Of a stretch of DNA of 5,385 nucleotides, positions 1 to 4,932 are shown piece after piece. Numbering within the stretch: position 1 is the first letter of the stretch; every line of letters begins with the position of its first letter. Below the pieces are notes generated by a model. That model saw only the letters and a program-made list of their open reading frames with translations, did no database searches and was not told where the DNA came from. The DNA is from Dehalococcoidia bacterium. GTDB lineage: Bacteria; Chloroflexota; Dehalococcoidia; JACPQF01. The translations under genes and the position numbers were made by a program. Location: contig JAUSEJ010000539.1 of NCBI GenBank assembly GCA_030650265.1, positions 1 to 5,385 on the forward strand. The letters are read 5' to 3'.

Positions 1-2009
1 ACAGCCGCGGCGTGAGTCGGCGTGCGCTTGCCGATGATCTCACCCTTCTCGTCCCGCATGCTGCCGGACTCGATGAACTTCTTGGCATTGTCCCAGGCGC
101 CGCCGCCGTTGTTGAGTACGGTTGCCAGAATGACTCCAGCAATGGTACCTACCATCAGGAAGGCCGCCATGGCCTCCCACTTCAGTATCAAGCCTACAGC
201 AATCGGCATGCCGACTGCGAGTAGACCGGGACCAACCATGTTGCGCAACGCCGCCTTGGTGGTGATATCCACGCAGCGGGCGAAGTCCGGCTCTACCTCG
301 CCGGTCATGATCCCCGGGTTCTCCCGGAACTGACGTCTCACTTCTTCGATGATCTTGCTGGCTGTCGTGCCTACAGCGCGAATCGCCAGTGAGCTGAACA
401 GATAAACCAGCATAGCGCCCATAAGAGCGCCGACGAACACGTTGATGTTGGCCAGGTTGACCGTTAGCGTCCCGGCCTCTTTCCCCAACACTTCGGCAAC
501 TTTATCTAGATAAGCCGAAAAGAGGAGGAAAGCAGCCAACGCCGCAGAGGCGATGGCATAGCCCTTGGTTAGGGCCTTAGTGGTGTTTCCTACTGTGTCG
601 AGCGCATCGGTGATGTGCCGCGCCATCTCCGGCGCTTTGGACATCTCGGCGATACCACCGGCGTTGTCAGTGATTGGACCAAAGGTATCCATGGCCAGGA
701 TATAAGCACAGGTCATCAGCATACCCATAGTCGCGACTGCCGTGCCAAAGATGCCCGCTTGAACCGAATTAAGGTTAGCGATCACGGCCTGAGAGCCAAA
801 ATAGTAGGAGGAAATGAGTGCCGCGCCGATCACGATAGCCGTGCTGGCAGTACACTCATAGCCAACCGCTGTGCCGGCGATGATATTGGTTGCTGGCCCG
901 GTTTTGGAAGCCTCAGCGATTTCCCTAACCGGCCGCCACGCGCCCGAAGTGTAGTACTGGGTGATGTAAACAAAGGCAATACTGGTCACGATGCCTACCA
1001 CACCGGCATAGAAGAACCAAAGCCATTGGTCGCCCAGCATCTGATTGGTACCAATAAGCATGCCCAGAACGGCCAGTATGCAAGTAACGTAGTAACCCCG
1101 ATTCAGAGCCTTCATCGGGTCTTCGTTCTCACGCCCGCGCACTGCCAGTATACCGACAATGGTCGCGATCAGACCGAAAGCACGGACCACCAAGGGGAAC
1201 ATGATCCAGGCCGGCTGCGTTGAGCCGGTAGCCTTGAAGATTGCCACACCGAGGATCATCGCGCCGATGTTCTCGGCGGCAGTAGACTCGAAAAGGTCGG
1301 CGCCACGACCGGCGCAGTCGCCAACGTTGTCGCCGACGAGGTCAGCGATAACCGCGGCGTTTCTCGGGTCGTCCTCAGGAATTCCCGCCTCAACCTTGCC
1401 AACAAGGTCGGAGCCAACGTCGGCTGCCTTGGTGTAGATTCCACCGCCGAGCTGGGCGAACAAGGCAACAAAGCTGGCGCCGAAACCGAAGCCAACGATC
1501 AGGAAGGGCGCTTGGGCGATCTCTGCGGGCGTGCCAAGGCCGCCATAGGACCAGAAAATGACCGCCACGCCGATCAGACTGAGCGCCACGACCAGAAAGC
1601 CGGAAACGGCGCCACCGCGCATCGCGACAGTGATTGCCTCACTCAGACTTCGCCTGGCGGCGCTAGCGGTGCGAATGTTCGATTTGACGGCTACGTACAT
1701 TCCAACGAAGCCGGAGAAGGCCGAGCAGCTTGCGCCTACGAGAAAGGCGACTGCGGTGCGCCAGCCAAGGTCTACGTTCTCAAAGGTGCCGATGAGAACA
1801 CCGATTACCACGGCCGCCACAATGGCTAACACGCCGATGGTCCGGTACTGGCGGTTCAGAAACGCCATCGCCCCCTTGAAGATCATGTTCGAAATCTTCA
1901 TCATCGCTTCCGTGCCCGTATCTCTCTTCAGCACGTCCTGCGCAAGATAGATCGCGAACAAGACAGCGAGGATACCCGAGATGGGTACCATCCAGATAAT
2001 GCCCTGCAT
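1..2009 (-). CDS. hppA: Membrane-bound proton-pumping pyrophosphatase HppA, K+-independent type (3' end beyond window)
   Basis: Integral membrane pump that hydrolyses cytoplasmic pyrophosphate and uses the energy to move H+ across the membrane. The open frame runs 669 codons from ATG at 2009 to the window edge without a stop. Seen: the substrate-binding stretch from Y192, including DLVGKVEAGIPEDDPRN (201-217), then VGDNVGDCAGRGADLFES (225-242); TDNAGG at 447-452; and NNGGGAWDNAKK at 633-644. The frame ends just before the expected conserved DTVGDPFKD-type segment, so only a few dozen residues are probably missing. The sequence GNTTKALTKG has Lys at 478 and Thr at 481. In this family Lys/Thr at these two sites marks the K+-independent, H+-pumping subclass, whereas the K+-dependent subclass has Ala/Gly. 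Many hydrophobic segments alternate with these motifs, as expected for about 16 membrane helices. The start is fixed by an AGGAGG site five bases upstream. The identification is very secure; the ion specificity is inferred from signature residues. Confidence 0.97.
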   Translation of the reverse strand, partial: MQGIIWMVPISGILAVLFAIYLAQDVLKRDTGTEAMMKISNMIFKGAMAFLNRQYRTIGVLAIVAAVVIGVLIGTFENVDLGWRTAVAFLVGASCSAFSGFVGMYVAVKSNIRTASAARRSLSEAITVAMRGGAVSGFLVVALSLIGVAVIFWSYGGLGTPAEIAQAPFLIVGFGFGASFVALFAQLGGGIYTKAADVGSDLVGKVEAGIPEDDPRNAAVIADLVGDNVGDCAGRGADLFESTAAENIGAMILGVAIFKATGSTQPAWIMFPLVVRAFGLIATIVGILAVRGRENEDPMKALNRGYYVTCILAVLGMLIGTNQMLGDQWLWFFYAGVVGIVTSIAFVYITQYYTSGAWRPVREIAEASKTGPATNIIAGTAVGYECTASTAIVIGAALISSYYFGSQAVIANLNSVQAGIFGTAVATMGMLMTCAYILAMDTFGPITDNAGGIAEMSKAPEMARHITDALDTVGNTTKALTKGYAIASAALAAFLLFSAYLDKVAEVLGKEAGTLTVNLANINVFVGALMGAMLVYLFSSLAIRAVGTTASKIIEEVRRQFRENPGIMTGEVEPDFARCVDITTKAALRNMVGPGLLAVGMPIAVGLILKWEAMAAFLMVGTIAGVILATVLNNGGGAWDNAKKFIESGSMRDEKGEIIGKRTPTHAAA

Positions 2010-2014
2010 TAATC

Positions 2015-2020
2015 CCTCCT
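2015..2020 (-). promoter_or_regulatory. Ribosome binding site of hppA
   Basis: On the minus strand this reads AGGAGG, a perfect Shine-Dalgarno core, five bases before the ATG at 2009. It fixes the hppA start. Confidence 0.85.
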
Positions 2021-2151
2021 ATTATTTTGAATTGTGCTGCGGCTCGACCGCTTGGGACCGTAGATCACTGACACAGGTCAGACCCTCATTAGACCATGCC
2101 ATCCCCCCTTGCCTGTCAAAGTTAACGGGTCAAGCGCTCAAAAGCGGAGTT

Positions 2152-2180
2152 AGTGTAGCAGATTACTACTGAACGGTCAA
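2152..2180 (-). promoter_or_regulatory. Probable sigma-70-type promoter of hppA
   Basis: On the minus strand TTGACC (2180 to 2175) is followed after exactly 17 bases by TACACT (2157 to 2152). The -35 box contains the TGA stop codon of the upstream translin-family gene, so hppA can be transcribed independently of the genes before it. Initiation near 2145 would give a leader of about 135 bases. That leader contains a small hairpin (2068-2081, stem CTGAC/GTCAG with a four-base loop) and no riboswitch that I recognise. Assigned by consensus match only. Confidence 0.5.
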
Positions 2181-2821
2181 GGAGTTGTTCCTTGAATTCT
2201 GGCTTCGAACGATCTAATCGTCTCCTCTAGATCCTTTTGCCTGAGGATCATGGTGAGATCGCCTCGAGTCTTTTCCAGAACTCCTCGAACCAGATCCGTG
2301 GTGCGACGAAGTCCACCCGTCATTCCATCGGGAAAATCCATCGTCACCAACACGGCGTAGATGTCGTCCATCGCCTCTAACAGCCGCTCCGCCCGCCCGG
2401 CGTCGCCCAATCGAAGGATATCAAGCGCATGTCTCCGGAGCTCTCCCGCCGTCTCTCCCAGACCATTCAAATAAGGCACATAGCCCACGCCGATTTCGTC
2501 GGGGTCTGGCAGAGCCCGATCGGAGATGATCGCCAGCGTCGTACTGGCCTCGGCATACTCCTTCTCGGCATCTTGAAGAAACCCGGCAAACATTATATCG
2601 GGAAAATCAGCGAGAACTGTCTGCGCCTGGCTCACGGACGAGCGGGCCCGGGAAAGTAGGTCAGCGGCCAGCTCGAAGTCACCGCGATGGGCCGCCCGAA
2701 TAGCATTGGCCGAATGCCGGATTATCTCTCTGGAAAGTTGGAGCGCCGCCTCCCTTGCCTTGTATTTGGCCGTTAGATGCGCCCTTATCTTCTCCCCTAT
2801 CGCCTCGACTGCTGCTATCAT
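2177..2821 (-). CDS. Translin/Trax-family protein (putative RNA-binding protein or ribonuclease)
   Basis: All-helical 214-residue protein of the translin family, whose eukaryotic members translin and Trax form the octameric C3PO endoribonuclease; archaea and some bacteria have single homologues. Seen: an N-terminal helical region with REIIRHSANAIRAAHRGD (31-48); EKEYAEA (86-92), matching the Trax motif QEYVEA; YLNGLGETAGELRR (117-130), matching the conserved YLLGVADLTGELMR segment; and FPDGMTGGLRRTTDLVRG (163-180), where translins have a YPxxLTPGLRRK-like segment. By eye, the three acidic catalytic positions of Trax fall on E88, E91 and D153, so RNase activity is plausible. A cytoplasmic location is expected, since there is no signal peptide or membrane segment. 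The codon just before the ATG is TAG in frame, so no earlier start is possible; a weak GGAAG lies three bases upstream. It lies between the zinc-ribbon genes and hppA on the same strand. The cellular role is unknown. Confidence 0.85.
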   Translation of the reverse strand: MIAAVEAIGEKIRAHLTAKYKAREAALQLSREIIRHSANAIRAAHRGDFELAADLLSRARSSVSQAQTVLADFPDIMFAGFLQDAEKEYAEASTTLAIISDRALPDPDEIGVGYVPYLNGLGETAGELRRHALDILRLGDAGRAERLLEAMDDIYAVLVTMDFPDGMTGGLRRTTDLVRGVLEKTRGDLTMILRQKDLEETIRSFEARIQGTTP

Positions 2822-2945
2822 CTACTTCCCGCACAACCTTATCGAGAGCCTATTGCGCACTGAAAGGCCCCCTTCATCCTTCGCCAGGAAACACGAACCA
2901 GCTCACCGTCCCTCTCATTAAAGAGCTGATCACCAGGAACTTACC

Positions 2946-2966
2946 GCTGAAAGCTGATGGCTGACT
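2946..2966. repeat. Three tandem copies of a GCTGANN heptamer
   Basis: GCTGAAA, GCTGATG and GCTGACT follow each other without a gap and end one base before the stop codon of the zinc-ribbon gene that terminates at 2968. A related GCTGATC occurs at about 2927. It looks like a fragment of a dispersed intergenic repeat, but one window cannot show its copy number. The rest of the 146-base gap 2822-2967 shows no clear promoter or terminator. Confidence 0.45.
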
Positions 2967-2967
2967 G

Positions 2968-3315
2968 CTACTTTATGCCGGATTCGTACTCTTCGAGCAG
3001 CTTGCCACTACGACCCTTTTCGACAATCTCGTCGAATTGCGGTGGCAGCTCGCCGCCCATCTCCTGAATGCGCTTCTTGGCCCATAGCCCGATGTTCCGG
3101 TTGTCCTTCGTGAAGTTCGGGTCGTTATAGTCTGAATCCCTGGTCTCGCTGAGCCGGTCCGCCTCAGATCGATGATAGGCCACCGCCGAAATGATCCTCT
3201 GGAGATCGCTGCTGCCACAGGCAGTGCAGTCGGGTGAACACGAGGAGGCCACGCTTCTCACGAAAACGCTCACCTTCCTGCCGCAAGAGCCACAACGGTA
3301 TTCATATATCGGCAT
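2968..3315 (-). CDS. FmdB-family zinc-ribbon protein, copy 1
   Basis: Small soluble protein of 115 residues with the FmdB-type zinc ribbon. It begins MPIYEYRCGSCGRK, with C8-x2-C11, and continues with C30-x2-C33 followed by GSSDLQRIIS; the four cysteines should bind one zinc. A fifth cysteine lies at 26. A helical, charged tail contains W78, EMG (85-87) and FDE (94-96). The family is named after a putative regulator of formamidase/acetamidase genes, but the biochemical role of most members, including this one, is unknown; nucleic-acid or protein binding is a guess. GGAGGTG at 3323-3329 (minus strand) is seven bases before the ATG. The gene is a paralogue of the next gene upstream, aligning without gaps over about 98-100 residues. 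The stop is TAG and is directly followed by a heptamer repeat. Confidence 0.87.
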   Translation of the reverse strand: MPIYEYRCGSCGRKVSVFVRSVASSCSPDCTACGSSDLQRIISAVAYHRSEADRLSETRDSDYNDPNFTKDNRNIGLWAKKRIQEMGGELPPQFDEIVEKGRSGKLLEEYESGIK

Positions 3316-3332
3316 ATGGTTGCACCTCCACT

Positions 3333-3446
3333 GTCTGAACCGCAGATTAACCAGATGATCGGATTTCGCAGATAACTGCCGAACCTATAGCAATCCTTAA
3401 GCGGAAGGACGTAATCAGCGCAATCTGGTCAAGCTGCGGTTCAGAC
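3333..3446. repeat. 114-bp imperfect inverted repeat between the two zinc-ribbon genes
   Basis: The outer 13 bases, GTCTGAACCGCAG (3333-3345) and CTGCGGTTCAGAC (3434-3446), are perfect inverted copies. The match continues inward with two mismatches to about 23 bases, then more loosely (blocks resembling GATTTCGCAGATAAC). A small inner hairpin TCCTT/AAGGA lies at 3394-3409. The right arm includes the last codons and TGA stop of the zinc-ribbon gene ending at 3441. The left arm lies just upstream of the ribosome binding site of the next gene. In RNA it could fold into a long hairpin that separates expression of the two genes. In layout it resembles a MITE or REP-like element; the text around CCGCAGATTAACCAGAT resembles a widespread bacterial intergenic repeat style. 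The structure is seen directly; the element class is inference. Confidence 0.65.
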
Positions 3447-3797
3447 CAGCCCCTCATCGCCGGAGCCGGGCTCATCCGGGGACTCGCCAGCTTCCATCCG
3501 CTCGACCATCTCGTCAAACTCCGGCCCCAGATCCTCCCCCATCTCCGAACCCATCTTGCGAGCCCAACGAGCCATGCTTTTCGGGTCGTTCTCGTCCAGG
3601 TCACCAAAGCTACTCGGGTCCGTCAAATCGTCGAGGCGGCTCTCTTCGGACTTAACGACCGAGAAGAGCGATACCAAACGTCGCAACTCCTGCGAACCGC
3701 AGGAACTACAGGCTGGCGAACACTCGTCGGAGAAACTGCGGAGAAAGACCGAATTCTTGCGACCGCAGGCTTTGCATCTAAACTCGTAGATTGGCAT
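3441..3797 (-). CDS. FmdB-family zinc-ribbon protein, copy 2
   Basis: A 118-residue paralogue of the neighbouring downstream gene. It begins MPIYEFRCKACGRK and has cysteines at exactly the same positions (8, 11, 26, 30, 33), giving a C-x2-C plus C-x2-C zinc ribbon and an extra C26 in a CSP motif. My hand alignment gives 45 identities in the first 100 residues with no gaps. The shared tail block has W78, EMG at 85-87 and FDE at 94-96; after residue 100 the two diverge, and this copy ends in an acidic Gly/Pro/Asp/Glu-rich stretch. No signal peptide or membrane segment is seen. GAGGT (3801-3805, minus strand) lies three bases before the ATG, and an extended -10 promoter lies about 60 bases upstream. 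It is the first gene of the leftward cluster and divergent from the selenoprotein gene. The function of the family is not established. Confidence 0.87.
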   Translation of the reverse strand: MPIYEFRCKACGRKNSVFLRSFSDECSPACSSCGSQELRRLVSLFSVVKSEESRLDDLTDPSSFGDLDENDPKSMARWARKMGSEMGEDLGPEFDEMVERMEAGESPDEPGSGDEGLV

Positions 3798-3856
3798 CGA
3801 ACCTCACTGGATCACGAAGGTATGAGTTACAGCCCAACGGGCCGCTACCGGTGCAC

Positions 3857-3865
3857 ATTATAGCA
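3857..3865 (-). promoter_or_regulatory. Extended -10 promoter of the zinc-ribbon genes
   Basis: On the minus strand this reads TGCTATAAT, a perfect -10 hexamer with the TGn extension, about 60 bases before the ATG at 3797. No convincing -35 is seen (TTTATT at 3885-3880 is the nearest at 17-base spacing), which an extended -10 can tolerate. The leader contains a short GCCC/GGGC hairpin at 3832-3842. Consensus match only. Confidence 0.5.
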
Positions 3866-3914
3866 TAGGCGAACAAAGAAATAAACAGGTTGACAGCGCC
3901 GATCACCCCTCCAC

Positions 3915-3943
3915 TTGTGAAAGTCCGCTGGTCGAACTATAAT
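3915..3943 (+). promoter_or_regulatory. Promoter of the glutaredoxin-PDZ selenoprotein gene
   Basis: TTGTGA at 3915-3920 and a perfect TATAAT at 3938-3943 are separated by exactly 17 bases. Transcription would start near 3950, giving a leader of about 75 bases before the ATG at 4025. This supports the upstream start of the selenoprotein gene. The -10 box lies inside a 16-bp palindrome, so binding of a dimeric regulator there would compete with RNA polymerase; that regulation is speculative. Confidence 0.6.
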
Positions 3944-3950
3944 TATAGTT
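3935..3950. repeat. Perfect 16-bp palindrome over the -10 box
   Basis: AACTATAATTATAGTT equals its own reverse complement. It covers the rightward -10 hexamer and presents TATAAT on both strands. It could be an operator for a dimeric regulator or simply a symmetric AT-rich promoter element. No -35 box was found for a leftward promoter here. Confidence 0.45.
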
Positions 3951-4010
3951 AAATAACCATGTCTTTGATGTGTTTGAGGACAGACCATCTAGTGACAAGC
4001 GCCACAAACG

Positions 4011-4016
4011 GGGAGG
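4011..4016 (+). promoter_or_regulatory. Ribosome binding site that fixes the selenoprotein start
   Basis: GGGAGG, eight bases before the ATG at 4025, is the only strong Shine-Dalgarno site for this frame. The alternative GTG at 4100 has nothing comparable upstream. Ribosomes loaded here would meet the in-frame UGA after ten codons, which makes sense only if that UGA is decoded. Confidence 0.85.
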
Positions 4017-4024
4017 AAGATCTC

Positions 4025-4543
4025 ATGAACGTAATAGTGTACAGCACATCCACCTGACCCTATTGTCATCAGGCGAAGGAGTTTCTTTCGCAGCGAAACG
4101 TGCCCTTTCAGGAGAAAGCGGTGGATGTAGACCGCACAGGCCTGGATGAAATGGTAAAGAAGAGCGGACAGAGCGGCGTGCCCGTGATCGACTTTAACGG
4201 CGAGATCGTGGTCGGGTTTGACCGACCCCGGCTGGAGCGCCTCATCGCCGATTTCCCCTCCAGTAAAGTATCCTTGGGAGCGGCCATTGCCGACGCCGCA
4301 AAAATTCTGACAAAACGGGGCGAGATACCGGTGTTCGGCGCCTACATCGGCAAGGTGAATCCGGGCTCACCGGCCCAAAAGGCAGGCCTCAATGTGGGCG
4401 ACATCATTACAGAATTGAACCTGAGACCGGTAGCCAATGCCGGCGACGTGGAGCTAGCCCTGGCCAATATCCGTCCTGGCGGCACCGCTCACCTCATCTT
4501 CCAGCGTGGCAACAGGGTGCAGCGGACCCAGATCTCTTTTTGA
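4025..4543 (+). CDS. Selenocysteine-containing glutaredoxin-like protein with C-terminal PDZ domain
   Basis: Predicted thiol/selenol oxidoreductase of 172 residues, cytoplasmic by lack of a signal peptide. Read from ATG 4025, the frame starts MNVIVYSTST, then UGA at 4055-4057 (codon 11), then PYCHQAKEFLSQRNVPF. This is the glutaredoxin strand and CPYC active site with UGA at the first Cys, giving Sec11-Pro-Tyr-Cys14. The rest of the fold is intact: SGVPVI with the cis-Pro at 53, and GFDRPRLERLI at 64-74. A linker (about 77-100) leads to a PDZ domain (about 101-172) with GSPAQKAGLNVGDII (114-128) and a terminal RTQISF strand. A SECIS-like hairpin follows the UGA, and a strong ribosome binding site and promoter lie upstream. 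UGA is a normal stop in neighbouring genes and ends this gene too, so a changed genetic code is not the explanation. It fits the glutaredoxin-like selenoproteins known from bacteria; the PDZ may recruit a client protein, which is inference. A sequencing error or nonsense mutation is possible but less likely. Confidence 0.9.
4073..4091 (+). promoter_or_regulatory. Putative bacterial SECIS element
   Basis: The RNA GCGAAGG / CUUUCGC forms seven consecutive pairs (one G-U) closing a five-base loop AGUUU (4080-4084). The stem begins 15 bases after the UGA, and the loop G at 4081 comes after 23 intervening bases. Bacterial SECIS elements lie inside the coding region, with a small apical loop that has a G among its first two bases, roughly 16-37 bases past the UGA; this hairpin meets all of these. 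It would bind SelB and direct Sec-tRNA to the UGA. No longer lower stem is evident. Folding was done by eye. Confidence 0.75.
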
Positions 4544-4546
4544 GCA

Positions 4547-4568
4547 ACCGGCACTAACGATCGCCGGT
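4547..4568. terminator. Weak hairpin in the convergent gap, possible terminator
   Basis: ACCGGC (4547-4552) and GCCGGT (4563-4568) form a six-base stem with a ten-base loop, between the selenoprotein stop (4543) and the last codons of yraN. No U-run follows on either strand, so it is not a classical intrinsic terminator. The two genes converge with only ten bases between their stop codons. Confidence 0.25.
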
Positions 4569-4928
4569 GACGGCATTCTTGATAAGCTCTATGCGCTTGG
4601 GCTTGTTATCAGGCGTTAGCTCCACTGCAACGAAATCGATTCTCCAGAGCTTGGGCAAGTTCTGATGTTCCTGCAAGTAGGATAGCGCGAGGGAGATAAG
4701 CTTCTCCGATTTGGCGTAGCGAATGGATTCCTCGGGAAGGCCGAAGGCGGCGCCGTGCCGGGTGCGAACCTCGACAAAGACTAGATACTCCTTGTCCTCG
4801 GCGACGATGTCCAATTCGCCAAGCCTTGTGCGGTGGTTCATTTCGCGGATCCGGTAGCCCTGCTTCCGTAAGTAATCGGCGGCTAACTTCTCGCCAAGGG
4901 CGCCAGTTGCCTTTCGCTGGTCGGGCAT
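4554..4928 (-). CDS. yraN: UPF0102 family protein YraN (predicted endonuclease-like fold)
   Basis: Protein of 124 residues from the chosen start. The YraN/UPF0102 family has a restriction-endonuclease-like fold; its function is not firmly established, though a role in DNA processing is often assumed. Seen: ATGALGEKLAADYLRKQGY near the N-terminus (about 7-25), then the core motif GELDIVAED (E38, D40) and FVEVRTR (E53-V-R55), the usual acidic nuclease-like arrangement with Arg where many have Lys. WRIDFVAVEL follows at about 95-104. Length matches the family (about 115-130 residues). ATG 4928 is preferred because GGAGGAG lies ten bases before it; an in-frame ATG at 4949 would add seven residues but has no ribosome binding site and would overlap rnhB by 17 bases. 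It lies four bases after the rnhB stop, so translational coupling is likely; rnhB-yraN adjacency is common in bacteria. Confidence 0.92.
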   Translation of the reverse strand: MPDQRKATGALGEKLAADYLRKQGYRIREMNHRTRLGELDIVAEDKEYLVFVEVRTRHGAAFGLPEESIRYAKSEKLISLALSYLQEHQNLPKLWRIDFVAVELTPDNKPKRIELIKNAVTGDR

Positions 4929-4932
4929 GGCC

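Noticed and set aside
615..1223. Plus-strand open frame of 202 codons
   Set aside because: It is antisense to the clearly identified hppA coding sequence and has a composition without recognisable domains. The same holds for the other plus-strand frames within 12-1950.
3429..3797. Wider search for CRISPR arrays, tRNA or rRNA genes around the repeats
   Set aside because: The only repeats are an inverted pair and a short heptamer run; no regularly spaced direct repeats and no tRNA-like cloverleaf were seen anywhere in the window.
3890..3895. Perfect TTGACA as a -35 box for the selenoprotein gene
   Set aside because: At 17-base spacing the following hexamer is a poor -10 (ACTTGT). TTGTGA at 3915 with TATAAT at 3938 is the better pair.
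4100..4543. A complete gene starting at GTG 4100
   Set aside because: It has no ribosome binding site, would begin in the middle of a glutaredoxin domain, and would lack the active site. The strong site at 4011-4016 and the in-frame glutaredoxin N-terminus show the start is ATG 4025.
4025..4543. Glutaredoxin gene as a pseudogene broken by a nonsense mutation
   Set aside because: The UGA sits exactly at a catalytic Cys, a SECIS-like hairpin follows, the rest of the frame is intact, and the promoter and ribosome binding site look sound. A random mutation would rarely hit this codon. Not fully excluded without reads or the genome's Sec genes.
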